A stretch of DNA of 64,000 bases from an uncultured Collinsella sp. (lineage in GTDB: Bacteria; Actinomycetota; Coriobacteriia; Coriobacteriales; Coriobacteriaceae): contig CAUESV010000004.1 in assembly GCA_959020715.1 (NCBI GenBank), positions 124,001 through 188,000 of the forward strand, given 5' to 3'. Under the pieces are notes generated by a model. It was not told the origin of the DNA and did not search any database. It saw only the letters and a program-made list of their open reading frames with translations. The position numbers were made by a program, and so were the translations under genes. This document shows positions 8,183 to 15,985 of this stretch, piece by piece. Numbering within the stretch: the stretch's first letter is position 1; the number at the start of each line of letters is the position of its first letter.

Positions 8183-8431
8183 CTATTCGAACTCGAAGCA
8201 CTCGCATGCCTCGCTTGTCTCGTCTACCGCCTCCACGTCGGGGCCGCCGCCCGTCATGGCGTCGCGGGCGCACACGGCCTCGCCGCCAGCGCCCTGCACG
8301 CGGCCGCAGAAGCGGCACTCCCGGCACGTGCGGCCCTCCCACGGGTCGGGCCGGTTCCACGGTGCCCTGGGGTCGGACTCGAAGCACCCGGGTGGGAGGT
8401 TCCACCCGCTTGAAGGCTCGTACCCGCTCAC
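8183..8431 (-). CDS. Cys-rich phage protein, 82 aa, GTG start
   Basis: The start is inferred as a GTG overlapping the HNH gene stop (GTGA). The protein contains CRECRFCG in the middle, one Cys near residue 54 and CECFEFE at the very end, so six to seven cysteines that could bind zinc or an iron-sulfur cluster. A Pro/Trp-rich segment (APWNRPDPWEG) precedes the Cys motif. Function unknown. Edge coordinates may be off by one base because the local C-run is hard to read. Confidence 0.6.
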   Translation of the reverse strand: MSGYEPSSGWNLPPGCFESDPRAPWNRPDPWEGRTCRECRFCGRVQGAGGEAVCARDAMTGGGPDVEAVDETSEACECFEFE

Positions 8432-8823
8432 ATGCACCGCCTGCCCCTCGGCAGCCGCCCCCAGCCGTCCATGGCCAGGGCATCCGCGTACTTGGTCGGT
8501 TCCGGCAGCAGCAGGTACTCCCAGTGCCCCGAGCCCGGCGGGGCGGGGCGGTTGAACCTCTGCTCGGCCCTGACCCAGCGGAAGTGCAGCCGGTTGGCGT
8601 GCGCCAGCCCGTGGCAGCCGCTGCCGTTGCCGCTGCCGCACAGCATCACCGTGGGCTTGGGAACCTCGCGCCCGTCGCGGAACAGCTTGCCCGCCCCGCG
8701 CCTCACGATGTGGTGGCGGTTGAGCGGCCACGGCGCGCCGCACACGGCGCACCTGGGCGTCTCGATGCTCGGCCCCTCCATGAGGGGGCGCAGGATCTCG
8801 GGCAGCGTGTCAACGTTTGCCAT
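8428..8823 (-). CDS. HNH endonuclease-like protein
   Basis: 131 aa. CAVCG near residue 25, NRHHIVRRG near 35-43, and CGSGNGSGCHGLAHANRLHF near 62-81 give the pattern CxxC...HH...C..CH...H expected of an HNH nuclease fold. It lies between the DnaC-type loader gene and the small Cys-rich genes, not next to the terminase, so a role in recombination or early host takeover is as likely as one in packaging. The start ATG (8821-8823) lies 14 bases inside the end of the loader gene. Confidence 0.75.
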   Translation of the reverse strand: MANVDTLPEILRPLMEGPSIETPRCAVCGAPWPLNRHHIVRRGAGKLFRDGREVPKPTVMLCGSGNGSGCHGLAHANRLHFRWVRAEQRFNRPAPPGSGHWEYLLLPEPTKYADALAMDGWGRLPRGRRCM

Positions 8824-9538
8824 TCGATAGCCTCCTGTCCTTGCCTTGCAGCTCGTACTTGTCGCACATCTCCGACAGGCGGCTCACGATGGCCACCGCC
8901 GTCTCCTCGTCGCCGTTCTTGGCCAGGCGGCGTATGAGGTCGCCCTTGCCGTACTGCGTGGTCACGACCACGGGCCTCATGTTCTCGTACCTGTCGTTCA
9001 CGACGCGGAACACCTGCCCCAGCGTCCAGTCGGTGGGGGACTCCTTGCCCAGGTCGTCCAGCACCAGGCACCCCACGCGGGAGAGCCTGGACAGCACGCC
9101 GTCCTCGGTGCCGTCGCCGCCGTAGGTGCCCTTGATGGCGGCCAGCACGCCCAGCATGTCGGTCACCCTCACGCTGGTGCCGCCGTCCACCAGGAGCCGC
9201 GCCACGGCGCTCGCCAGGTGGGTCTTGCCGGTTCCCACGGGGCCGCAGATGTACGCCCCGCGCCCTTGCTCAACCTTCGCGGCAATGCCCTCGGCCATGG
9301 GGGAGGCGGCCGTCATGAAGCGGGGCTTGATTCCGGCCCGCTCGTAGGCCCGGCGGCGTTTGGCTGCGGCCTCCTCGGCCTTGGCCCTGGCCTCAAGGCG
9401 CGAACGCTCGTCGCGCTCCGCCACGGCACCCGGGCAGCCGCACGGCTTCCAGCCGCAGAAGGTGCGGCGGCCAGCCAGCACCACGTAACGGACCTCCAGC
9501 TGCGCCCCGCAGTGGGGGCACTCAGTCGTACTCGGCAT
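8810..9538 (-). CDS. DnaC/IstB-type replicative helicase loader
   Basis: 242 aa. The N-terminus carries four cysteines (CPHC near 7-10, and CGWKPCGC) that form a zinc site, then a charged helix. The AAA+ core has Walker A GPVGTGKTH (about 99-107), Walker B CLVLDDLGKE and a sensor-like VVVTTQYGKGDLIRRL. This matches phage DnaC-like loaders that place the host DnaB helicase on the origin. It directly follows the replication initiator-like gene, overlapping it by 17 bases, the usual pairing in Gram-positive phages. Confidence 0.92.
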   Translation of the reverse strand: MPSTTECPHCGAQLEVRYVVLAGRRTFCGWKPCGCPGAVAERDERSRLEARAKAEEAAAKRRRAYERAGIKPRFMTAASPMAEGIAAKVEQGRGAYICGPVGTGKTHLASAVARLLVDGGTSVRVTDMLGVLAAIKGTYGGDGTEDGVLSRLSRVGCLVLDDLGKESPTDWTLGQVFRVVNDRYENMRPVVVTTQYGKGDLIRRLAKNGDEETAVAIVSRLSEMCDKYELQGKDRRLSNGKR

Positions 9539-10235
9539 AGCCGTCGGCCTCCTTCCGGGTCCTCGGGCCGCGGTTCACGTAGTCCTCGAACTTCGGCGAG
9601 AACAGCGTGGAGGGCCGCAGGTACTTGGCCATCTTCGGGTCGCCCGCCCACTCGGCTGCCATCGTGTCGATGACGGCCAGGAAGTCGGGGAGGCGGTAGC
9701 CCTCGGCCCAGCGGGCGTGTATCAGCCTGCGGGTCTTGGCACTGCTTGAGCGGTAGCGGGTGCCGGCTGCCTCGTTGAGCGCATGCACGATTTCGTCAAA
9801 GGGGATTAAGGGGTTATCTATATACTCAACCTCAACCTCAACCTCTGCATTGCCGCAACTCGATGCGCCTGCATGTGCATCCGCATCTGCTTGCGCATGT
9901 GCGACTGCATCTGTATCCGCATATGCTCCCGCATGTGCTTGCGCATGTGCTTGCGCATCGGCTTGCGCCCGTGCCGCCGCATCGTCCACCGCGTCTTCCT
10001 TCCCCGGCCTGTTGCCCCAGCGGGCGTTGGCCGCCTTCCTTGCGCGCTCGCTCTTCTCGTCGCCCATGTCGAGCCTGCCCTTGAGCACCAGGAAGGTAGG
10101 CAGCCACGCGGGGCTGCCCTGCGGCTCCTTGCCCGTGAACCGGTACTCGACGATGGCGTAGATGAACGGCGCGCGCTGCTTCTCGGGCATGGCCTGCGCG
10201 GCCGCCCAGAAGTCGTCGTGTATAACCATGCCCAT
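9522..10235 (-). CDS. Phage replication initiator-like protein (Phg_2220_C type)
   Basis: 237 aa. The N-terminal ~70 residues (DFWAAAQAMPEKQRAPFIYA) are of the DUF6291 kind seen in phage replisome proteins, followed by a basic patch (ARKAANARWGNRPGK). Residues ~88-130 are an alternating Ala-x linker. The C-terminal domain (FDEIVHALNEAAGTRYRSSS to PSTLFSPKFEDYVNRG) matches the conserved phage C-terminal domain associated with DnaD-like initiators. It probably binds the phage origin and recruits the loader encoded next. The start could also be the second ATG two codons later; neither has a close RBS. Confidence 0.82.
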   Translation of the reverse strand: MGMVIHDDFWAAAQAMPEKQRAPFIYAIVEYRFTGKEPQGSPAWLPTFLVLKGRLDMGDEKSERARKAANARWGNRPGKEDAVDDAAARAQADAQAHAQAHAGAYADTDAVAHAQADADAHAGASSCGNAEVEVEVEYIDNPLIPFDEIVHALNEAAGTRYRSSSAKTRRLIHARWAEGYRLPDFLAVIDTMAAEWAGDPKMAKYLRPSTLFSPKFEDYVNRGPRTRKEADGYAEYD

Positions 10236-10254
10236 AGTGTCGCCGTCGCCTTCC

Positions 10255-10845
10255 CTAAAACGGGATATCCTCGTCGTACAGATCGGGCATGGCCTGCTGC
10301 TGCGGCATGGCCTGCTGCTGCGGCATGGCCTGTTGCTGCGGCGCGGGCTGCTGTGGCGCGTACGCCTGCTGAGTGGCCGGCTGCGGCGCGTAGGCGGGTT
10401 GCTGCGGCGCAGGTGCCGGGGCGGGGCGTCCCTGGCCGTACGTGCGGGCCTGCGGCGCTTGCGGGGCCGCCTGGGGCGCGTACTGCTGCGGCGCGTAGCC
10501 CTGCTGCTGTTGCTGGCCGCTCATGAACTCCAGCTCGTCCACCACGACCTCCAGCGCGCTGCGCTTCTGGCCGGTCTGCTGGTCGTTCCAGCTGCGGTAG
10601 CGCAGCTTGCCCTCGACGGCCACCTTGCTGCCCTTGGCGAGGTACTGCGCCAGCTTCTCGCCGCGGGTGCCGAACAGCGTGCAGTCCACGAAGTTCGGGT
10701 AGTCCTCCCACTGCCCGGTCTGCTGGTTCTTGCGGCGGTCGTTGACGGCCACGCCCATGGACAGCACGGACATGCCGCCAGACGTGGAGCGCAGCACGGG
10801 GTCGCGGGTCAGGTTGCCGGATATGCACACGCGGTTGATGCTCAT
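10255..10845 (-). CDS. ssb: Single-stranded DNA-binding protein
   Basis: 196 aa. Residues 1-110 form the OB fold (SINRVCISGNLTRDPVLR; GMSVLSMGVAVNDRRKN; VEGKLRYRSW). A Gln/Pro/Ala-rich linker follows and the protein ends in DEDIPF, the acidic tip that binds recombination and replication partners. The linker contains three copies of the 6-residue unit AMPQQQ. The ATG (10843-10845) overlaps the stop of the preceding gene as ATGA. It would protect phage ssDNA and work with the ERF annealing protein two genes upstream. Confidence 0.95.
   Translation of the reverse strand: MSINRVCISGNLTRDPVLRSTSGGMSVLSMGVAVNDRRKNQQTGQWEDYPNFVDCTLFGTRGEKLAQYLAKGSKVAVEGKLRYRSWNDQQTGQKRSALEVVVDELEFMSGQQQQQGYAPQQYAPQAAPQAPQARTYGQGRPAPAPAPQQPAYAPQPATQQAYAPQQPAPQQQAMPQQQAMPQQQAMPDLYDEDIPF
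10287..10341. repeat. 18-bp tandem repeat in ssb linker
   Basis: Three near-identical copies of the 18-base unit GGCATGGCCTGCTGCTGC (one T/C change in the third) sit inside ssb. The unit is a multiple of three and so changes linker length without breaking the frame. Confidence 0.85.
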
Positions 10846-11195
10846 AGATACCCTCCTTGGGTTACGTCCCCGCTGTTCCAGATGCGGGTGATCTGCGCGT
10901 CTACCATGCGGATACGCAGCTTGATTACGTTGATGGCCTCCTGCGAGGCCTTGTAGATGGCCTCGGAGCAGTCGCGGCGGCGCTTGGCCTCCGCTATCTG
11001 CTCCTGGCCCCGGCACACGTCGCCGATGATGGTGACGGGCGTGCCCTTCTGGCGCTCGTTCAGGATGGCGATGCGCAGGGCCTTGCGGTACTCGGCCTCG
11101 TTCTCGGCGTACTGGCAGCCCGACTCCTTGCAGGTCTTCAGCTCGGCCTCCAGCCTGTCGGTCAGCTCGTCCAGCTCCTCGGTGAGCGCCTGCAT
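10842..11195 (-). CDS. Hypothetical coiled-coil phage protein
   Basis: 117 aa. The N-terminal 25 residues are a coiled coil (MQALTEELDELTDRLEAELK), followed by a region with two cysteines (CKESGC), then GTPVTIIGDVCRGQEQIAEA and a second long helix. It lies between the ERF gene (its ATG abuts the ERF stop) and ssb, so it is probably an accessory factor of phage recombination. No family is recognised. Confidence 0.7.
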   Translation of the reverse strand: MQALTEELDELTDRLEAELKTCKESGCQYAENEAEYRKALRIAILNERQKGTPVTIIGDVCRGQEQIAEAKRRRDCSEAIYKASQEAINVIKLRIRMVDAQITRIWNSGDVTQGGYL

Positions 11196-11768
11196 CTACT
11201 CCACCTGCCAGTCGGGGCGCGGGCAGCACGGGCTGTTGGCCACGAACTCCATGTACTGCGGCATGCTGGCGAACTGGTAGCGCGCCCCGCAGCTGCGGCA
11301 GTGGGCCGTGAAGGGGCCGTCTGCGGGCGGCTGCTTCTCCTCGGGCGCGGGCTGCTCCTCCATGGCGTCGGGATCGCTCTGCCCGTCGATGGCGAACGCG
11401 CCGCACAGCGCGTACTTGCGGGCGTAGCTCGACGCCATGCCGGTCACCTGGGCGTCGTCCGAGCCCTTCTTGTGCTCGTCCTCGCGGGCGTAGGCGCTCA
11501 CCTGCAGCAGGCCCTCGCCGCCCTCGGCGGGGAACACGCACGCCGTGGACTTCACGTAGTAGCGGTCGCCTATCTGCACCAGTTCGTCGGTCATGAAGAA
11601 CGCCAGGCCCTCCTTGGCGCACGGCTCCTTCAGCGCGGCCACTATGTCCTCGTAGCTGCGGTAGCTGAACTTGCCGAAAGCGTTGTACTTGGCCTTGGGC
11701 ACCACCACGGCGCGCTGCACGCGGGCAACGGCCGCCATGAGGTCGATGGACTGCTGTTCCTGGGTCAT
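11196..11768 (-). CDS. erf: ERF-family single-strand annealing protein
   Basis: 190 aa. The core motifs YNAFGKFSYRSYEDIVAALK (about 28-47) and GMASSYARKYALCGAFAIDG (about 110-129) match the ERF superfamily of phage annealing proteins. The C-terminus adds a zinc-ribbon-like segment with CRSCGARY and CCPRPDW after a Pro/Glu linker. It would anneal complementary strands during phage recombination or circularisation, together with SSB and RusA. It lies 1 base after the DUF1351 gene. Confidence 0.92.
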   Translation of the reverse strand: MTQEQQSIDLMAAVARVQRAVVVPKAKYNAFGKFSYRSYEDIVAALKEPCAKEGLAFFMTDELVQIGDRYYVKSTACVFPAEGGEGLLQVSAYAREDEHKKGSDDAQVTGMASSYARKYALCGAFAIDGQSDPDAMEEQPAPEEKQPPADGPFTAHCRSCGARYQFASMPQYMEFVANSPCCPRPDWQVE

Positions 11769-11769
11769 G

Positions 11770-12780
11770 CTAGTAGCCTCCGTTCATTCGCTCGTAAACC
11801 TGGCCCACCGTGCCGTGCATGATGGTGCCCACGACGCCCTGCGCCTTGAGGGCCGCCGCGACGCCCTGCATCTGCTCGCGCGTGGCGCACGGCACCACGA
11901 CCGTCCACGGGTCGCCCGCCATGGCCACGGGTGCCGGTGCGGGCGGCGCTGGCGGCACCGGGGCGGGCATGGGCGCGGGCTGCGGCTCGGGCATCTGCTC
12001 AAGCGGCTGCGGGAACTCTGCGGGCTGGCATTCCGCGGGCTCGGGCACCGCTTCGGGTTCGGGTTCGGGCTCTTCCACGGGTTCCGGCTCCATGGCCGCC
12101 TTCAGCTCGGCGATGCGCCGGCGCTCCTCCTCGGCCTTGTGCGCCGCCGTTATGGCCGCGCCCAGGTCCAGGGTGGCGAACAGCTCGCGCTCGGCCTCGT
12201 CGTAGAACGGCTCGCCCTGGAACTGCGCCTTGAGGGTTTCCCAGTCCTGGGCCAGGCACTCCACCTTGGCCTCCAGGGCCTTGAATGCCTTCACCTCGCC
12301 GAAGGTCTTGTTGGTCCACTGCTTCTCGTGGAAACGCTCATAGGGCACGACGGGGGCCAGCAGCCCGGCGAACTCCTCGTAGTGCTCCCGCAGCTTGGCG
12401 TACGCGCGCAGCTGGCGCTCCTCCTCGGCCTCGTCCAGCTGCGCCTTGATGCCGTCGGCTGCCTGCTTCGCGATGCCCGCCACGGCCTTGCACCTGTCCT
12501 CGAACGCGGCCAGGGGCTTCGTGTACTCGCGGCTCACGGCCTTGCGGCGCTCGTCTATCTCCTTGGCGATGCCGTTGAGGTAGGCGCGGTCGCGCTTGGC
12601 GGCCTTCACGTTCTCGTCCTTGCCCATGTCGTAGGTCGCGCCCTCGTAGTCGGCCACCAGCCTGCGCACGTGCGCCTCCAGGGCGTCGAAGTTGGCCTCG
12701 ATCACGGCGGGGGAGTACGCCACGGTCAGCTCTGACGCCTCCTCGGGCTCGATGATCTCGGCCTCAACTGCTTCGCTCAT
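11770..12780 (-). CDS. DUF1351-family phage protein
   Basis: 336 aa. The first ~230 residues are helical and charged with KDENVKAAKRDRAYLNGIAK and EIDERRKAVSREY, the signature of DUF1351 proteins that regularly accompany phage recombinases. A long Pro/Glu/Ala linker (PEPVEEPEPEPEAVPEPAE) follows, then a ~65-residue C-terminal domain that could be a separate small fold (WTVVVPCATREQMQGVAAAL). Its exact role is unknown; the constant neighbourhood with ERF or RecT suggests a recombination accessory. Start is 1 base from the ParB-like stop (TAAATG). Confidence 0.85.
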   Translation of the reverse strand: MSEAVEAEIIEPEEASELTVAYSPAVIEANFDALEAHVRRLVADYEGATYDMGKDENVKAAKRDRAYLNGIAKEIDERRKAVSREYTKPLAAFEDRCKAVAGIAKQAADGIKAQLDEAEEERQLRAYAKLREHYEEFAGLLAPVVPYERFHEKQWTNKTFGEVKAFKALEAKVECLAQDWETLKAQFQGEPFYDEAERELFATLDLGAAITAAHKAEEERRRIAELKAAMEPEPVEEPEPEPEAVPEPAECQPAEFPQPLEQMPEPQPAPMPAPVPPAPPAPAPVAMAGDPWTVVVPCATREQMQGVAAALKAQGVVGTIMHGTVGQVYERMNGGY

Positions 12781-14064
12781 TTACTCCTCGCTTCCCAGGC
12801 GCGCCATGCACGCCTCGTAGGTTTCCGTCTCGGCCGCGTTCGGCTCGTAGCCGTCGGCCTTCATGGCCTCGTAGATGATGGTCACGTTCTCGACCGTCGC
12901 TCGGTTGAAGTACACGGAGCTGCCGCCTTCCATGAGGCTCCAGGCCGTCCAGCCGCTCATGTTCCACGCTGCCCGCCAGCCCATGGCCACGGCCAGCTCG
13001 GTGGGCGTGCGGTCGATGGGTCGGCCCAGCAGCTCCTCGAACGATTCCACGGCCTCGGCCTCCATGGCGAACGCGGTCAGCGCCAGAGCCGTGCGGCGCA
13101 TCGACTTGAGGTCGCCCGCGTGGGCGGCAAGCCACTCGCGGCGGGCCTTCGCGCCGTCCTCGTAGGCGGCCTGGAAGTCGGCCTTGCGCTGGGCTGCGGC
13201 CTGTGCGGCCTCGTCGGCCCCCTCGGCCACCGGCGCCAGCAGGGTCACGCCGAACGACGTCTCCTCGGCCAGAAGCCCCGCGCCCGCGTTATCGGCCACG
13301 TAGGCGTCCAGTGCCGCCAGGTTGGGGCGGTAGTCGGAAAACGTGCGGCATGCGGCGAAGCCCTCGGGGCATTCGTCGACGAACTCGACGCCCGCGTCGG
13401 CAAGCACCGCCACCACCTCGGCGCGGTTGCGCCTCTGCTCGGCCTCGGCCTTCAGGCCCGCGTACACGCGCTGCCATTCGGACTGCTTGCAGTCGCGCAG
13501 CTCGGCCACGGCCTCGTCGTCGCCCTCGAACTCGGCGATGGCGGCCAGGCGGTCGAGCGTCATGTCGTAGGCGGCGTCCTGCACCCTGCGGGCGGCGCGG
13601 CGCGCCTTGGCCACGGTGCCCGCGTCGGTGCGGGCGGCCACGGCCACCTCCTCGTCGGGAATGTCGAGCGCCAGCATGGTCTGCACGCCGCGCGACTTCT
13701 CCTCGGCGGTCAGCCCCAGCTTGGCGTCGGTCTCCACCATGGCCTTGGCGGCCTCCACGCGCGCCAGCTCGGCGTCGTCCAGGTCGTCGTAGACCTCGGC
13801 GAGGAAACGCTCGGTGCCGATGGCCCTCATGGCGCGCACGCGGCACTCGCCGTCGATGATCCAGTAGATGCCGCCCTCCTTGTACAGGATGGGCTTCATG
13901 ACGGGCTGGCCGGGGTTGAGGCGGTTGGCCTTGAACTGCGCGGCCAGGCCCGCGATGTGCTCGGCGCTCTCCCTGGTGGTGAAGTCGCGCGGGTTCATCG
14001 GCTCGCCGTCGGCGCGCTCGTAGGGGTACACGTCGCAGATCGCGACCTCCTCTAGCGATTGCAT
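12781..14064 (-). CDS. ParB-like nuclease-domain phage protein
   Basis: 427 aa from the ATG at 14062-14064. Residues 1-95 hold a ParB/Srx-type N-terminal domain: MNPRDFTTRESAEHIAGLAA and YWIIDGECRVRAMRAIGT, the latter matching the GExRxxA motif. A KorB/ParB-type helix-turn-helix region follows (GLTAEEKSRGVQTMLALDIP and VAVAARTDAGTVAKARRAAR). The C-terminal half is Ala-rich and of unknown type. Such proteins in phages can bind DNA or act in replication. It starts inside the last 13 bases of the gene at 14052. Confidence 0.8.
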   Translation of the reverse strand: MQSLEEVAICDVYPYERADGEPMNPRDFTTRESAEHIAGLAAQFKANRLNPGQPVMKPILYKEGGIYWIIDGECRVRAMRAIGTERFLAEVYDDLDDAELARVEAAKAMVETDAKLGLTAEEKSRGVQTMLALDIPDEEVAVAARTDAGTVAKARRAARRVQDAAYDMTLDRLAAIAEFEGDDEAVAELRDCKQSEWQRVYAGLKAEAEQRRNRAEVVAVLADAGVEFVDECPEGFAACRTFSDYRPNLAALDAYVADNAGAGLLAEETSFGVTLLAPVAEGADEAAQAAAQRKADFQAAYEDGAKARREWLAAHAGDLKSMRRTALALTAFAMEAEAVESFEELLGRPIDRTPTELAVAMGWRAAWNMSGWTAWSLMEGGSSVYFNRATVENVTIIYEAMKADGYEPNAAETETYEACMARLGSEE

Positions 14065-14348
14065 GCGCGGGCCTCCTCGTCTACGACCACGCGGCACTCC
14101 ATGCCCACCAGGCGGGCGCGGCACGCCACGCGGGCCACCTCGCCCATGAGCGCGATGCGCTTGGTGGGCACGGGGCCGTTCTTGATTTGCGCGGCCATGC
14201 AGGCGGCCCCCATGTTGAACGCCTGGCGCATGGCGGCGTCGAAGCCGCCGTCGCCCGGCTCGGGCACGGGGACGGCGCGCTCGATGCGCTTCAGGATGCT
14301 GTCCACCGTCTTGTCCGCGACAGTCTTGCTGATGATTTCCGTGAGCAT
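14052..14348 (-). CDS. Hypothetical phage protein, 98 aa
   Basis: The N-terminus MLTEIISKTVADKTVDSILK is amphipathic; the C-terminal half has MGEVARVACRARLVGMECRV. No known domain. The ATG (14346-14348) is preceded by TAGGAGACCCAAATGCTC, an RBS at usual spacing. It begins the block leading into the ParB-like gene. Confidence 0.65.
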   Translation of the reverse strand: MLTEIISKTVADKTVDSILKRIERAVPVPEPGDGGFDAAMRQAFNMGAACMAAQIKNGPVPTKRIALMGEVARVACRARLVGMECRVVVDEEARACNR

Positions 14349-14390
14349 TTGGGTCTCCTAACTGGGAAAACTAAAAGTGATAAAAACTTT

Positions 14391-14948
14391 TCAGGATTTC
14401 GGAACTTTTTTCTCTATGCGCTCCTTGCGCTTCTGCGCCGCCTTGACCCTGCGGTACAGGTAACGGCACAGCCACCGCTCCATGGCCTCGTCGTGCGCCT
14501 CCGCTGCCTTGTCGGCGGCGTAGCGGCTCATGCCCGAGGTGTCCGGGGCCTGCGGCATGGGGTCGGCGCGGCTCTCTCGGCCGCACTCGGTGCGCTCGTA
14601 GGTGCGGCGCTCCTCTGCGGTCAGCCTCGGCAGCAGCTCGGCTATGCGGGCCTCTATGGCCTCAAGCTGCTGCTGGCGTCTGCACGGTTCGCAGATGCCG
14701 TCCTTGCCGAGGGTCGCCCTGCGGCACCCGCACGACGGGCACAGCTCCAGGCGGTGGCGGTAGCAGCGCAGGGACACGTGGCCGCCGCTGGCGTTGATCA
14801 CGCGCCGCGCGTTATCCAACTGGTTCTTGGACAGCCGCAGCTCGCGGCGAATCTCGCGGGCTGGCACCTTTCCCGCCAGCTCGGCTATGCGGTCGAGGTC
14901 GGCCTTGCGCCACGCCCTGTGTGGCCTGCCCTTGTCTCGGCGGGTCAC
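14391..14948 (-). CDS. Phage DNA-binding protein with HTH and zinc ribbon, GTG start
   Basis: 185 aa. The GTG at 14946-14948 overlaps the RusA stop (GTGA). Residues 15-50 look like a helix-turn-helix (DRIAELAGKVPAREIRRELR). Residues ~70-90 form a zinc ribbon with CPSCGCRR and CEPC. The rest is basic and helical. It is probably a phage regulator, possibly of late genes, judging by architecture; no named family is recognised. Confidence 0.72.
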   Translation of the reverse strand: MTRRDKGRPHRAWRKADLDRIAELAGKVPAREIRRELRLSKNQLDNARRVINASGGHVSLRCYRHRLELCPSCGCRRATLGKDGICEPCRRQQQLEAIEARIAELLPRLTAEERRTYERTECGRESRADPMPQAPDTSGMSRYAADKAAEAHDEAMERWLCRYLYRRVKAAQKRKERIEKKVPKS

Positions 14949-15310
14949 TCGTCGCTCACCTCCACGACCACGCGGGGGCGCGCCCTGTCGGTGAGCACCC
15001 TGTCGGGGCACTGCTCCACGTACTTGCGGGAGTCGTCCTTGATTACGCCCGCCGCCACCAGGCCGTCGAGCACGAACTTGCGCGCGAAGCCCACGTTGTC
15101 GGCGTCGCGGCGCATGTCGGGCTCGTAGAACGTGGTGCGCACGGTCACCCGGCGCTCGAAGCGCGGCGCGCGCTGCTGCATGGCCGCCGCCCTCACGCGC
15201 GCCGTCTCGCGCTTCTTCATGGCCGCCGCCTTGTAGCGGTTGGCGCGCTCGGCGCTGATGTAGTCGTTCAGGCTCGGCATTCGGCCCTCGACCGTGACGG
15301 TGCACCTCAT
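14945..15310 (-). CDS. rusA: RusA-family Holliday junction resolvase
   Basis: 121 aa from the ATG at 15308-15310, which overlaps the previous stop as ATGA. The catalytic region DMRRDADNVGFARKFVLDGL (about 65-84) and AAGVIKDDSRKY carry the conserved acidic residues of RusA. It would resolve branched DNA before packaging. RusA together with ERF and SSB makes a complete phage recombination set in this window. Confidence 0.93.
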   Translation of the reverse strand: MRCTVTVEGRMPSLNDYISAERANRYKAAAMKKRETARVRAAAMQQRAPRFERRVTVRTTFYEPDMRRDADNVGFARKFVLDGLVAAGVIKDDSRKYVEQCPDRVLTDRARPRVVVEVSDE

Positions 15311-15705
15311 TGCGCGCCCCTGTCGTAGATGCCCTGCGCCTCGGTTAGCGTGGAGGCGGCGAAAACGGCTGGGCCCACGATGGCCTCCCACGTGCCCACC
15401 AGGTCCACGGAGTCCACCGGCGTGCGGCGGAAGCTCACGGCGGCCAGCATGGAGGGGCGCTGCAGCACCATGTAGCGGGACAGCACGCTCCACAGGTTGT
15501 GGTCGCGCTTGAACTCGCTGGCCTCGCTCACGGTCATGCCGTTCTGGCACGCCAGGGTGTACACGTTGTCGCGCTGGATGACGTGGCCCTCCAGCATCAG
15601 GCGGTAGCAGATGCGGCGCAGCTTCGCCCATGTATCGGGGTTCGAGGCAACCCAGCCGCACGCCTTGGCCACGAGGGCCTGGGCCTTGGCGTCTACCTCG
15701 GCCAT
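15307..15705 (-). CDS. Hypothetical phage protein, 132 aa
   Basis: The ATG at 15703-15705 (MAEVDAKAQALVAKACGWVA) was chosen because GGAGGCAACAG precedes it; an earlier ATG in frame lacks one. The middle has CYRLMLEGHVIQRDNVYTLA, an HTH-like pattern, followed by EASEFKRDHNLWSVLSRYM. It may be a DNA-binding early protein but no family is recognised. Confidence 0.7.
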   Translation of the reverse strand: MAEVDAKAQALVAKACGWVASNPDTWAKLRRICYRLMLEGHVIQRDNVYTLACQNGMTVSEASEFKRDHNLWSVLSRYMVLQRPSMLAAVSFRRTPVDSVDLVGTWEAIVGPAVFAASTLTEAQGIYDRGAQ

Positions 15706-15893
15706 ACTGTTGCCTCCAGCGCCCATGTGGCGGCGATGCACGCGCAGACGAACAGGGCGGCGAAAACGGCCTGCAGCCTCTCGCGGCGCTGCTCGGGTGT
15801 TACACTGGTCTCGGTTCGGAAGTGAACCGTTGCGGTGCGCGTCTTTCGCTTGCCGGCTGCGACGCGCACCCTCTTTCCCTTGATCTTTTCCAT
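15693..15893 (-). CDS. Small basic phage membrane protein, 66 aa
   Basis: The ATG at 15891-15893 has AGAGGAAG upstream. The N-terminal half is very basic (MEKIKGKRVRVAAGKRKTRT); residues ~42-60 (AVFAALFVCACIAATWALEA) form one membrane helix. It overlaps the downstream gene by 13 bases and the preceding 61-aa frame by 94 bases. Real on RBS and membrane pattern, but one of the two overlapping frames may be spurious. Confidence 0.6.
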   Translation of the reverse strand: MEKIKGKRVRVAAGKRKTRTATVHFRTETSVTPEQRRERLQAVFAALFVCACIAATWALEATVWPR

Positions 15894-15985
15894 TCCTGGA
15901 ACTTCCTCTCGTTCTCTGGGTCCTTGTAGAACTCGCGCATCATGGCGGCGCACTCGTCGCACATGGCGCGCTGTATCGGGGTCAT
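15800..15985 (-). CDS. Possible small phage protein, 61 aa
   Basis: The ATG at 15983-15985 overlaps the upstream stop as ATGA. The first 33 residues (MTPIQRAMCDECAAMMREFY onwards) look like a real small protein with CDEC; the last third, which overlaps the 66-aa membrane gene, is basic and less convincing. Long overlap makes this uncertain. Confidence 0.45.
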   Translation of the reverse strand: MTPIQRAMCDECAAMMREFYKDPENERKFQEWKRSRERGCASQPASERRAPQRFTSEPRPV

